From Hymenobacter rubripertinctus (GTDB lineage: Bacteria; Bacteroidota; Bacteroidia; Cytophagales; Hymenobacteraceae): DNA of 44,268 bases. Positions 31,772 through 40,120 of this stretch are shown piece after piece. The stretch is taken from NCBI RefSeq assembly GCF_003583925.1, contig NZ_QYCN01000021.1, positions 28,227-72,494 on the forward strand, in the 5' to 3' direction. The stretch's first letter is position 1; the number at the start of each line of letters is the position of its first letter. The notes beneath the pieces are model-generated. The model ran no database searches. It had not been told where the DNA came from and saw only the letters and a list, made by a program, of their open reading frames with translations. The position numbers and the translations under genes are program-made.

Positions 31772-31800
31772 GTAGGGGCGAAGCTAAGCCCCGCCCCTAC
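31772..31800. repeat. Hairpin between convergent HNH and leuS genes
   Basis: GTAGGGGCG (31772-31780) pairs with CGCCCCTAC (31792-31800). There is no T-run, but its position between two converging genes suits bidirectional termination. Confidence 0.55.
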
Positions 31801-31812
31801 ATCGTTCTACTG

Positions 31813-34800
31813 TTACACCACGATATTCACCATCCGGCCGGGTACCACAATCACCTTTTTGGCGGGTTTGCCTTCGGCGAAGCGCTCCAGCACATCAGTG
31901 GCGCGCACGGCGGCTTCAATTTCCTGGGGCGTGGCGGTGGCCGGGAACTGCAGCTGCTCGCGCACCTTGCCGTTGATGGCCACCGGGTAGTTCACCACGT
32001 CCTCGACCAGGAATTCCTCGCGGAATTCGGGGTAGGCGGCCGTGCTGATGGAGCCGGGCGCGTGGCCCAACTGCAGCCAGAGCTCCTCGGCCAGGTGGGG
32101 CGCGTAGGGGGAAAGCAGCACCACTAGCGGCTCCAGAATGGCCCGCTTGTGGCACTCCAGGGCCGTTAGCTCGTTCACCGTAATCATGAGGGCGCTGACG
32201 GTGGTGTTGAACGAGAACCGCTCAATGTCTTCCTCCACCTTGCGGATGGCCTTGTGCAGGGCCTTGAGCTCGGCGGGGGCGGCCGGCTCTTCGGTCACGG
32301 CAAAAGTGCCGTCCTGGGGGTGGTAGAGGCGCCAGAACTTCTTGAGGAAGCCCGCTACGCCGCTCATGCCGTTGGTGTTCCAGGGCTTGAACTGCTCCAG
32401 CGGCCCGAGGAACATCTCGTACAGCCGCAGCGCATCGGCCCCATAGCGCTCAATCAGCGTGTCGGGGTTCACCACGTTGTACTTCGACTTCGACATCTTT
32501 TCGACTTCGGTGCCGCAGATGTACGTGCCGTTCTCTTCGAGAATGAACTCGGCATTGACGTACTCCTCGCGCCAGTTCTTGAAGGCCTCCACGTCGAGCA
32601 CTTCGTTCTCCACGATATTCACATCAGTGTGAAGTGCAGAAATGGATGCGTAACTGTCAACTGGTGCTGTTACTGGGTCAGTCTGTAAATCTAAATCAGG
32701 ATACTGCTGACGAACTCTATTTTCGATTTCAGATAACTGCTGGAAAAACCGAGGTAGGATTGGATGCTGCTCAGGGTTATCAATTTGCTGAGTCATTGCA
32801 TCGTAAAATGATTTCGATACAAAGATTACAGGAAGATTAGCTTCATCATTACTAACAATCCGATACGAGTCATTGGCTCTATCTCTACTTAGCCAATGGT
32901 TATTTAGCCGATACACGAAGTTCGACCTCCCCAATATCATCCCCTGATTTATCAGTTTCTGGAAGGGCTCGGGGGTGGTTACCAGGCCCAAGTCTTTGAG
33001 GAACAGGTGCCAGAAGCGGGAGTAGAGCAGGTGGCCGGTGGCGTGTTCGGCCCCACCGAGGTAGAGGTCCACGTTCTGCCAGTAGGCTTCGGCTTCTTCA
33101 CCCACGAACCGGTCGGCGTTGTGCGGGTCCATGTAGCGCAGGTAGTACCAGCTGGACCCCGCCCAGCCGGGCATAGTGCTCAGCTCGTAGGGGTACTTGC
33201 CCTTGTAGAGCCAGTCCTGGGCGCGGGCCAGGGGCGGCTCGCCGGTTTCGGTGGGCTTGTACTCGTCGATTTCGGGCAGCACCAGGGGCAGGTCAGCTTC
33301 GGCCACGCCATAGGCCACGCCGTCCTTGTAGTAAATCGGGATGGGCTCGCCCCAGTAGCGCTGGCGGCCGAAGATGGCGTCGCGGATGCGGTAGGTGATT
33401 TTGGGTTCGCCCACCCGGTTGGCCCTCAGGCGCAGGCGCAGCTGCTCGGTGGCCTCGTCGTAGGTGAGGCCCGTGATGAAGCCCGAATTAACGTAGCGGC
33501 CTTCCTTGGTGGGGTCGGCCTGCTGGTCGAGGTGCTGCTGGCCGTCCAGAATCTGGCGGATGGGCAGGGCAAAGTGGGTGGCGAACAGCCAGTCGCGCTG
33601 GTCGCCGCTGGGCACGCCCATCACGGCGCCGGTGCCGTAGCCGGCCAGCACGTAGTCGGCCGTCCAGACGGGCAGAAACTCCAGCGTGAACGGGTTCTGC
33701 ACGTAGCTGCCGGTGGGCGCGCCGCTCACCGACTTCACATCGGTCTGCCGCTCGCGCTCCGAGCGGTTGGTGGCCGTTTTCACGTAGGCTTGTAGCTCCG
33801 AGTACGTTTGCGACGCCTCGGGGGAGTAATCGGCCTGGGCGGCGGCCCGCTCGCCCAGGTTCAGGGTGAGGTCGAGCTCGGGGGCCAGCACCAGGAACGT
33901 GGCGCCGAAAATGGTATCGACCCGGGTCGTGAACACCTCGATTTCCTCGGGCTGGGGCTTCATGTCGCCGTCGGCCGTCCGCAGGTACACCGGGAAGCGC
34001 ACGCTGGCCCCGATGCTCTTGCCAATCCAGTTGCGCTGCATTTCCTTCACGGCGTCGGGCCAGTCGAGGGCATCGAGGCCGCGCAGGAGGCGGTCGGCGT
34101 AGGCCGTGATGCGCAGGTTCCACTGGGGCATCAGGCGGCGCTCCACGGGGAAGCCGCCGCGCTCGGAGAGGCCGTCCTTCACCTCATCATTGCTGAGCAC
34201 CGTGCCCAAACCGGGGCACCAGTTCACGTAGGTGTCCTGCTGATAAGCCAGCCGGTAGGGGTGCACGGCCTGCAAACGCTGCTTTTCGCTGAAGCCCTGC
34301 CACTGCCCGGCCGTGAAATCGTGGCGCTCGTCGGTGTCGCCGGCCGCCCGGATGCCCGCGCTGCCGTTGCTGGCAAACTTGTCGAGCAGGGTTTTGAGCG
34401 GCTCGGCGCGGTCGGTATCCAGGTTGTACCAGCTGTTGAAGAGCTTGAGGAAAATCCACTGGGTCCACTTGTAATAAGCGGGGTCGGAGGTGCGGATTTC
34501 GCGGCTCCAGTCGTAGCTGAAACCCAGGGCCGAGAGCTGGCGGATGTAGGTGCTGATGTTCTGCTCGGTGGTGATGGCCGGGTGCTGGCCGGTCTGGATG
34601 GCGTACTGCTCGGCGGGCAGGCCGAACGAGTCGAAGCCCATGGGATGCAGCACGTTGAAGCCGCGCAGCCGTTTGTAGCGGGCCACAATATCGGAGGCGA
34701 TGTAGCCCAGCGGGTGGCCCACGTGCAGCCCCGCCCCGCTGGGGTAGGGGAACATGTCGAGCGCGTAGTATTTGGGCTTGTCGGCGGCGTTATCGGCCCG

Positions 34801-34869
34801 AAAGGTGTGGTGGTCTTTCCAGTGGGCCTGCCACTTTTTCTCGATATCCTGGGGATGGTAGCCGGGCAT
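31813..34869 (-). CDS. leuS: Leucyl-tRNA synthetase
   Basis: A class I synthetase charging tRNA-Leu. The 1018-residue protein has the HIGH-type motif PYPSGAGLHVGHPLGY (residues about 37-52), an editing (CP1) domain around 230-430 with the threonine-rich region and VMGVPSGDQRDW, and KMSKS as VEKMSKSKYNVVNP near 790. It is longer than the roughly 860-residue E. coli enzyme. Part of the excess lies just before KMSKS, where bacterial LeuRS carries the leucine-specific domain. There a block of about 105 residues (32630-32945) is clearly AT-rich compared with the rest. ATG 34869. Confidence 0.97.
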   Translation of the reverse strand: MPGYHPQDIEKKWQAHWKDHHTFRADNAADKPKYYALDMFPYPSGAGLHVGHPLGYIASDIVARYKRLRGFNVLHPMGFDSFGLPAEQYAIQTGQHPAITTEQNISTYIRQLSALGFSYDWSREIRTSDPAYYKWTQWIFLKLFNSWYNLDTDRAEPLKTLLDKFASNGSAGIRAAGDTDERHDFTAGQWQGFSEKQRLQAVHPYRLAYQQDTYVNWCPGLGTVLSNDEVKDGLSERGGFPVERRLMPQWNLRITAYADRLLRGLDALDWPDAVKEMQRNWIGKSIGASVRFPVYLRTADGDMKPQPEEIEVFTTRVDTIFGATFLVLAPELDLTLNLGERAAAQADYSPEASQTYSELQAYVKTATNRSERERQTDVKSVSGAPTGSYVQNPFTLEFLPVWTADYVLAGYGTGAVMGVPSGDQRDWLFATHFALPIRQILDGQQHLDQQADPTKEGRYVNSGFITGLTYDEATEQLRLRLRANRVGEPKITYRIRDAIFGRQRYWGEPIPIYYKDGVAYGVAEADLPLVLPEIDEYKPTETGEPPLARAQDWLYKGKYPYELSTMPGWAGSSWYYLRYMDPHNADRFVGEEAEAYWQNVDLYLGGAEHATGHLLYSRFWHLFLKDLGLVTTPEPFQKLINQGMILGRSNFVYRLNNHWLSRDRANDSYRIVSNDEANLPVIFVSKSFYDAMTQQIDNPEQHPILPRFFQQLSEIENRVRQQYPDLDLQTDPVTAPVDSYASISALHTDVNIVENEVLDVEAFKNWREEYVNAEFILEENGTYICGTEVEKMSKSKYNVVNPDTLIERYGADALRLYEMFLGPLEQFKPWNTNGMSGVAGFLKKFWRLYHPQDGTFAVTEEPAAPAELKALHKAIRKVEEDIERFSFNTTVSALMITVNELTALECHKRAILEPLVVLLSPYAPHLAEELWLQLGHAPGSISTAAYPEFREEFLVEDVVNYPVAINGKVREQLQFPATATPQEIEAAVRATDVLERFAEGKPAKKVIVVPGRMVNIVV

Positions 34870-34881
34870 GGGCAGTTTTTT

Positions 34882-34917
34882 GAGCTGTTAGCCATTAGCT
34901 GATAGCTAATAGCTTTC
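34882..34917. repeat. AGCTGATAGCTAATAGC-type repeat upstream of leuS
   Basis: GAGCTGTTAGCCATTAGCTG and the following bases are built of the same TAGCTG/AGCTAT words as the repeats inside ispG (24357-24491). It lies just upstream of the leuS ATG and is probably the free intergenic form of that family. Confidence 0.7.
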
Positions 34918-34993
34918 GGGCTGAATTAAGGGAGAGGCGTTGAAGCGGGTAAAATTACGGAAATTTACCCCCGACAATTTAATCCCCAGCCCT

Positions 34994-36859
34994 ATGTTTA
35001 CGCGCTCCGACCTCAAAGCCGCCGCCAACACCTCCAGCTACGAGCGGGGCCAGCAGTATTTCAAGCGGGGCTACGTGGGTAAAATCACCCGCGAAAATAA
35101 CACGTTCAAGGCTCGGGTGGAGGGCTCCGAGCGCTACAAGGTGCGCCTGACGGTGGAGCAAACGGGGGCCAGCTACCGCTGCAACTGTCCCTACGATTAC
35201 GACGGCATCTGCAAGCACGCCGTGGCGCTGGGCCTGGCCGTGCTGAAGAAGTTCGGGCCGGAAGTCGAGCCCAGCCCCGTGCCCGATACCAGCGAGCAGG
35301 CGCTGCTGGAGGCGCTGATGAATACGCCCGTTACCACGCAGCTGGCCTTCCTGACCAACCTGCTGCGCACCCAGCCCCAGCTGCGCGCGCAGTTTTTGCT
35401 ACAAGTGAGCCCCGCCGTGGAACCGGCAGCGGCGGCGGTGGCCCCGGGTGTGCCCACTGCTGCTGCGCAGGAGCTGACGACTATCGAGGAAATCAGCACG
35501 GAAGTGTACGAGGCGCTGGCCGATCTGGCGTTTGACGACGACGCGCTCCGGCAGCAGACCGATTACTACGGCGACTACCTGGAAGACGAGGGCGACGGGA
35601 TGCTGGAGCTGGCCGACGAAATTATCCAGGATGCGCTCCAGCCCTTCGCCCGCCTCGTGGCCGGCCACCTAACCCAGGGCCGCCTCGTCCGGGCCCTGGA
35701 GTACTGGATTGGCGTGTACGAGGGAGCCACCGATGCCACCGACCCCGCCGACGACGATTACGGCCTCTTCAGCTACGAGGGCTACCCGGCCCGGGTGCTG
35801 GAATGCTGGGGCCGGCTGCTCAACGAATCGGGGGCCGATGCGCAGCTGACCACCCACGACTTCGGCGAAGCCGAAACCCAAGCGGCCCTGGCCCTGCTCT
35901 TCGACCGCTACGCCGATGCCGGCTACCCGCCCGACGAATTTGCCGACCTGCTCACGACCCTGGCCCGCACGCCCGCCGTGGCCACCCAGCTGCACGCCCG
36001 GCTCGAAGCAGGGGGCCGGCCCCTGAGCCTCGACCAGGCCCACGTGCTGCTGCACTCGGCCGAGGTGCTCGCCGACGACGCGCTCTGGGTGCGCACCGCC
36101 GAAGCCCACGCCGGCCACGATTTCGGCCTGCTCATGCGGCTGCTGGACTACTACCGCCAGCACGACGACCGGCCCAATCTGCTGCGGCTGCTGCGCCAGT
36201 ACCGGGAGCAGTTCAGCCACCGGCTCCATCCCTATATTCTCGAACACCTGACCCTGGCCGAAGACGAAGCCCTGTATCTGGCGGCCCTGGAGCAGCGCTG
36301 CCGCAGCACCCAGCGCCTGGCCGATTACGAGCAGCTGCGCCCGCACTGGAGTGCCGGGCAGCGGCGTGCGTTCGTGGATGAGCTGGTGCAACGCCAACGC
36401 AACGCCTGGGGCGGCAACCCGCTGTTCGGGGCCGAGCTGCTGGTTGCCGAAAACCGGGAGGCCGAGCTGCTGCCCTACCTGCTCAGCCAGCAGTGGTCCA
36501 GCAGCAGCAGCATCCCGGAGCTGCTCGCCCTCACGGCCCGCACCCAGCCCGAAGCCTGCCTCGACGCCGTGATGGAGCGCACCGAAAAGCTGCTGACCGA
36601 TACGCGGGGCCGCGACGCGTACCTGCGCATCACCTCCTGGCTGACGGTTCTCAATCAGCAGGAAACCCTCCGGCCCCAGGTGGCCCTGTTCGCGGCCCAC
36701 CTCTACACCGAATACTTCCGCCTGAACGCCCTGCGCGAAGAATTGCGGGCCGCCCAGCTGGTGAGAACCGAGCAGATTGGCAAAACCTACCGCCTGGTGC
36801 CACCCACGCCCGAAGACGACGAACTGCGGGAGCTACTGCGCGCCCGGAAGAAGAAGTGA
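34994..36859 (+). CDS. SWIM zinc-finger protein
   Basis: A 621-residue protein with an N-terminal SWIM domain: YRCNCPYDYDGICKHAVALG (CxC-x7-CxH, residues about 74-93), which binds zinc and contacts DNA or protein. It follows a strand-rich segment (YERGQQYFKRGYVGKITREN) typical of the family. The remaining 500 residues are helical with repeat-like character (LVRALEYWIGVYEG, LLRLLRQYREQFSHR, YLAALEQRCRSTQRLADYE), similar to TPR/HEAT-type solenoids. SWIM proteins are often linked to helicases; none is here. ATG 34994 is preferred over an upstream in-frame ATG at 34940, which adds a basic stretch. Confidence 0.9.
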   Translation: MFTRSDLKAAANTSSYERGQQYFKRGYVGKITRENNTFKARVEGSERYKVRLTVEQTGASYRCNCPYDYDGICKHAVALGLAVLKKFGPEVEPSPVPDTSEQALLEALMNTPVTTQLAFLTNLLRTQPQLRAQFLLQVSPAVEPAAAAVAPGVPTAAAQELTTIEEISTEVYEALADLAFDDDALRQQTDYYGDYLEDEGDGMLELADEIIQDALQPFARLVAGHLTQGRLVRALEYWIGVYEGATDATDPADDDYGLFSYEGYPARVLECWGRLLNESGADAQLTTHDFGEAETQAALALLFDRYADAGYPPDEFADLLTTLARTPAVATQLHARLEAGGRPLSLDQAHVLLHSAEVLADDALWVRTAEAHAGHDFGLLMRLLDYYRQHDDRPNLLRLLRQYREQFSHRLHPYILEHLTLAEDEALYLAALEQRCRSTQRLADYEQLRPHWSAGQRRAFVDELVQRQRNAWGGNPLFGAELLVAENREAELLPYLLSQQWSSSSSIPELLALTARTQPEACLDAVMERTEKLLTDTRGRDAYLRITSWLTVLNQQETLRPQVALFAAHLYTEYFRLNALREELRAAQLVRTEQIGKTYRLVPPTPEDDELRELLRARKKK

Positions 36860-36873
36860 GGGGTGGTAGTGGG

Positions 36874-36941
36874 GATTAAGGAAGAACGTCATTCTTCGAC
36901 TCCGGCTGCGCCTGCGCTCAGAATGACGTTCTTCCTTAATC
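36874..36941. terminator. Bidirectional terminator/inverted repeat (22-bp perfect arms)
   Basis: Arms 36874-36895 and 36920-36941 are exact complements containing GGAAGAACGTCATTCT. It separates the convergent SWIM and CrtA-like genes. The AACGTCAT core is shared with the repeats at 5.6 kb. Confidence 0.8.
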
Positions 36942-36942
36942 T

Positions 36943-37623
36943 CTACTGCCCCAGCCCATCCCAAATCCCCTCGGTGCTCAGCACCCGGAACCGGGCGAAC
37001 AGCTCCTCGGCGTACCAGTCCTCCTGGCGGGTGAGGCGGATAACTTCCTTGTGTTTCTCGCTGCGGTAGGCGTACTCCTGCATGGCGCGGGCCGAGTCCC
37101 AGAGGCTGACGGTGGCCTGGCGCACGATGGGCAGCTCGCCCAGTCCGATGGCGGCCCGCACGCCCGGCGCATCGGCAATGGTGGCGCTAACGGGCGCTAT
37201 ATGGCGCCAGAACCGGGGCGTTTTGCGCAGGCGGATGGAGGCCCGGGTGAGCACCAGCACCGGCTCGTCGGCCTCAGCCGTTTCGGTGGCGTAGTCGAAC
37301 GGGTTCACCCCATCCCAGAGGCCGTGAGCCCTGATGGGGGCCAGCCGGGCCGTCCAGATGGCGCTCGTGCGCTGCCGGTACTGCTGCCAGAGCGGATGCT
37401 GCCCAAAAAATGCCCCGGCCGCCTGCTCCGACTCCCAAACGGCCATCAGGCCGTAGCGGCGCAGGTTGGGCAATGCTCCGAAGCCGCCCGCCCCGCTACC
37501 CAGCAGCTTCGGAAACCGCAGTCCCGGCACCCGTTGCAGGAGCCGCGGGGCCGTGCCCATCTGGGCAAATCCCCAGCGCCGCTGGCCGGGGAGGAGGGTG
37601 ATAATGGAGAGGGTCGTCAGCAA
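36943..37623 (-). CDS. CrtA-like (spheroidene monooxygenase family) carotenoid oxygenase
   Basis: A 226-residue protein from TTG 37623; longer upstream reading is basic and unstructured. CrtA enzymes are heme-dependent oxygenases that oxidise carotenoid end groups. Matches by eye: GQRRWGFAQMGTAPRLLQRV, KLLGSGAGGFGALPNLRRYG, and the later AHGLWDGVNPF and LTRASIRLRKTPRFWRHIAP blocks, ending with WYAEELFARFRVLSTEGIWDG. The length is right for the family. It stands alone, without other crt genes nearby; a role in the pink/red pigments of this group is plausible, and the exact carotenoid is unknown. Confidence 0.82.
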   Translation of the reverse strand: MLTTLSIITLLPGQRRWGFAQMGTAPRLLQRVPGLRFPKLLGSGAGGFGALPNLRRYGLMAVWESEQAAGAFFGQHPLWQQYRQRTSAIWTARLAPIRAHGLWDGVNPFDYATETAEADEPVLVLTRASIRLRKTPRFWRHIAPVSATIADAPGVRAAIGLGELPIVRQATVSLWDSARAMQEYAYRSEKHKEVIRLTRQEDWYAEELFARFRVLSTEGIWDGLGQ

Positions 37624-37708
37624 GTAGCAGGAAGTAAAACGGTGGTAGAGACGCGACCCGCCGCGTCTTGTCGTCCGCGCCGCGTGGGGTTGGCAATATC
37701 GGTGCTGG

Positions 37709-37773
37709 AGCGTTTTCAAAAAGGTAGGTTATTTTTTTAGCGCAAAAAAATAACCTACCTTTTTGAAAACGCT
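37709..37773. repeat. Perfect 30-bp inverted repeat, copy 2 of the AGGTAGGTTATTTT element
   Basis: Arms 37709-37738 and 37744-37773 are exact complements around a five-base loop (AGCGC). The central 14 bases of each arm equal the arms of the element at 937-975. The outer part (AGCGTTTTCAAAA) is not found at copy 1, so copy 1 may be a degraded or shorter form. Confidence 0.95.
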
Positions 37774-37826
37774 GGCAACCAACCCGGTCATGCGAAGCGG
37801 AGTCGAAGCATGACGTTCTTTCGCTC

Positions 37827-37872
37827 GCAACGGTTGTCAAGACGCGCCGGGTCGCGTCTTGACAACCGTTGC
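37827..37872. repeat. Perfect 20-bp inverted repeat
   Basis: GCAACGGTTGTCAAGACGCG (37827-37846) pairs exactly with 37853-37872 around CCGGGT. A related GACGCG/CGCGTC stretch lies near 37650-37672. It is part of a dense run of palindromes in 37640-37910. Confidence 0.9.
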
Positions 37873-37877
37873 GGCAC

Positions 37878-37909
37878 AAAAAAGGGCCGGAATTGCTTCC
37901 GGCCCTTTT
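37878..37909 (-). terminator. Rho-independent terminator of the PNPOx-like gene
   Basis: The stem AAAAGGGCCGGAA (37880-37892) pairs with 37897-37909 around TTGC. On the minus strand it is followed by a run of T, 20 bases after the gene's stop. Confidence 0.9.
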
Positions 37910-37929
37910 CCTTATGCAGCAGGCGCAGC

Positions 37930-38442
37930 CTACTTCACTTCTACTTTGGCGTGCTCGTTCACATCGTCGGAGGTGCTCCGCTCGCCGGTAGCCAGGGCGC
38001 GCACGTAGGCATAGGCCTGGGTAATCAGGCTGCTGGGCGTGTCCCAATACTCGCCTTTGTCGATTTCCACTTTCAGGATGTAAATGCTCTCATCCTCCTT
38101 GCCTTTGGGGAACCAGGCGCGCATGGGCTCACTCCAGAGCTGATCAATTTCGGCCTGGTCGCGGTAGGCGTTGGCCCGGCCCGAAACCGAAACGTAAATG
38201 TTGTCGTCGGGCTGGCCGTAGCTCAGGTTAACGTGGCTGTCTTTTTTTACTTCGTACACCTTGGCCGAGTCCTTGTCGGTGAGGAACACCAGGGCGCTGC
38301 TGCCGTCGGGTTTCTGGGTATACATGGGCCGGCTGCGCAGGCTGCCGTCGTTGTCCTGGGTGGTGAGCATGGCAATGCGCACTTCCTTGATTTTATCGAG
38401 CAGTTTGGACAGGTCGTGGGTGACGTTGGTTGGAGTTGACAT
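37930..38442 (-). CDS. Pyridoxamine-5'-phosphate-oxidase-fold protein (general stress type)
   Basis: A 170-residue split-barrel flavin-binding protein of the GS26 group. Motifs: IKEVRIAMLTTQDNDGSLRS (first strands), RPMYTQKPDGSSALVFLTDK, SHVNLSYGQPDDNIYVSVSG, RDQAEIDQLWSEPMRAWFPK. Members bind FMN, F420 or heme-like cofactors, and their substrates are mostly unknown. ATG 38442 is chosen; the frame continues upstream to 38643 but is Arg/Pro-rich without conservation features and overlaps the divergent gene. A strong terminator follows. Confidence 0.9.
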   Translation of the reverse strand: MSTPTNVTHDLSKLLDKIKEVRIAMLTTQDNDGSLRSRPMYTQKPDGSSALVFLTDKDSAKVYEVKKDSHVNLSYGQPDDNIYVSVSGRANAYRDQAEIDQLWSEPMRAWFPKGKEDESIYILKVEIDKGEYWDTPSSLITQAYAYVRALATGERSTSDDVNEHAKVEVK

Positions 38443-38596
38443 GGGTTGGGGTGTTTGGAAAGAATCGGGGCGAAAAACTATTGCCCGGGAGCCGGGGTTG
38501 GTCCGGCGGGCCGCCTTTCTGTACGGTTCGCCCCGGTTGCGGGTTGGCTCAAGTAGGCCACTCCGAAGCCTGAATCCGCTGTATCTTCCGCTCCGC

Positions 38597-39220
38597 ATGA
38601 ATTTTCTGGCCCACCTGCTGCTCTCCGGCTCCCCCGCCACCACCCCCGATTACGCTGATATCGTGGTGGGCAACTTCGCGGCCGAAGCCGTGCGGGGCCG
38701 GGCCGGGCTGCTGGCCTACCCCGAGCCCGTGCAGCGCGGCATCCGCCTGCACCGCTTCATCGACTCGTTTACCGACGCCCACCCCGTGGTGCGCCGCACC
38801 ACTGCCCGCCTGCGCGCCGCCGGCCTGGGCAAGTGGGCCGGCGTGGTAGCCGACATGGGCTACGACCACCTGCTGGCCCGCGACTTCGCCCATCATCACC
38901 CCGCCGAGCCGCTGCCGCAGTTTGCCCGGCGCCAGTATGCGCTACTGCACGCCCGCCGCCACGAAATTCCCGAGCGCCTCCGGCCCCTGCTGCACCACAT
39001 GCGCCTCGGCGACTGGCTGACCGGCTACGCCCACCCCACGGGCTTGGCGCAGGCGCTGCAAGGCCTGAGCCGCCGCGTGCCCGCCGGGGCCGTAATGGCT
39101 ACCGGCGCGGCCGCGTTTCTGGCGGAGCTACCCGCGTATGAGGCCGATTTCGCGGAGTTCTGGCCGGAGCTGCGGGCGGAGGTGGCGGGTCGTATTATGT
39201 CTAGTGGATGGGACGGATAA
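38597..39220 (+). CDS. Acyl carrier protein phosphodiesterase (AcpH/DUF479 family)
   Basis: A 207-residue protein. AcpH removes 4'-phosphopantetheine from holo-ACP and has an HD-like metal-binding fold. Motifs: MNFLAHLLLSG, YADIVVGNFAAEAVRG, IRLHRFIDSFTDAHPVV, VVADMGYDHLLARDF, and a helical C-terminus ending FAEFWPELRAEV. The length is close to the E. coli enzyme. ATG 38597. Divergent from the PNPOx-like gene and convergent with the DUF2182 gene, so an independent unit. Confidence 0.9.
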   Translation: MNFLAHLLLSGSPATTPDYADIVVGNFAAEAVRGRAGLLAYPEPVQRGIRLHRFIDSFTDAHPVVRRTTARLRAAGLGKWAGVVADMGYDHLLARDFAHHHPAEPLPQFARRQYALLHARRHEIPERLRPLLHHMRLGDWLTGYAHPTGLAQALQGLSRRVPAGAVMATGAAAFLAELPAYEADFAEFWPELRAEVAGRIMSSGWDG

Positions 39221-39244
39221 AGGATGTCTCTACTTTTCACTGGC

Positions 39245-40012
39245 CTACCTGATAGGGAAGCCTGGGTGTAGAACCCGTATTTTAAACTGGGTAACCATGT
39301 ACCGGAGCAATTTTAAGCGCGGGTTGAATTCCCATCTCGGGAACCTCGGATTCTCCAGATGCTCACTCAACATGATTACGGTTGCGGCCAGCATAGCTAC
39401 CGTGTGCCCCTCCGGAAGCAACATCGGAAACAGCATCAGCAGCCAGCCCGCACCAACGCACCACAAGCCGTGCCTGAAGCCGTAGGTGAATGCATCCTGG
39501 AACGCCCGCCAGCCGAAAGCCGAAAGCAACTGGTGTTCGTGGCCCCGATTTAAGAAGCGTTGTTTGAGGGGGGAGAATTGCCAGATCAACGCCCCGCCGA
39601 ATGCCACCGCCGCTGCCCCATACGACAGGGGCAAGAGCAGATTGGAGGCAATGATCAGGCTAATGAGGGGGATGCCTGCCAGCATCCAGGTGGCCAGATA
39701 CCCCAACACGAACAGCAGCGACTGGAGCAGGCGGTGGCGCTTCAGACTTTGCAGCCGAATAGTCTGAATCGGGATAATCAGCTTGGGCAGCATCATCGCC
39801 AGCACCATCAGCCCCCAGCCTACCAGTTGCGAGGAGAGCGGGTTCATCCGGAGAAGCATGCCTAGGGATTCTGCGGAAGCCCCGGCAGCCGAAACGTGGC
39901 AATGCGTCAGGCCCAAACTGGCCGGCCCGGTTAGTAAAATGACCCAGATAATGACACTGATGCTGATAATGGCAGCTTGGGGGCTGCCGCTTAGTTGGCG
40001 GAGGAGTTTCAT
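39245..40012 (-). CDS. DUF2182-type integral membrane protein
   Basis: A 255-residue protein with about six or seven membrane helices. It shows the DUF2182 pattern: QLVGWGLMVLAMMLPKLIIP in an early helix, IWQFSPLKQRFLNRGH after the middle helices, and GFRHGLWCVGAGWLLMLFPM. The family is described as predicted metal-binding membrane proteins; the Met-rich and His/Cys-bearing helices would suit a copper or other transition metal, but transport is not proven. ATG 40012 is preferred to 40111, which adds a polar stretch. Third gene of the tyrosinase cluster, 109 bases after the tyrosinase stop, which makes copper delivery an attractive inference. Confidence 0.8.
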   Translation of the reverse strand: MKLLRQLSGSPQAAIISISVIIWVILLTGPASLGLTHCHVSAAGASAESLGMLLRMNPLSSQLVGWGLMVLAMMLPKLIIPIQTIRLQSLKRHRLLQSLLFVLGYLATWMLAGIPLISLIIASNLLLPLSYGAAAVAFGGALIWQFSPLKQRFLNRGHEHQLLSAFGWRAFQDAFTYGFRHGLWCVGAGWLLMLFPMLLPEGHTVAMLAATVIMLSEHLENPRFPRWEFNPRLKLLRYMVTQFKIRVLHPGFPIR

Positions 40013-40120
40013 CGATGGCAAGGAATTTTTAATGACGTAGGCCTGCGCGTTTTGTCCCGCCGGAATCAACTCCCTGCGGCAGCCGGGTAAGAATTCCAGC
40101 GGGACAAGCACCGCCGCTGC

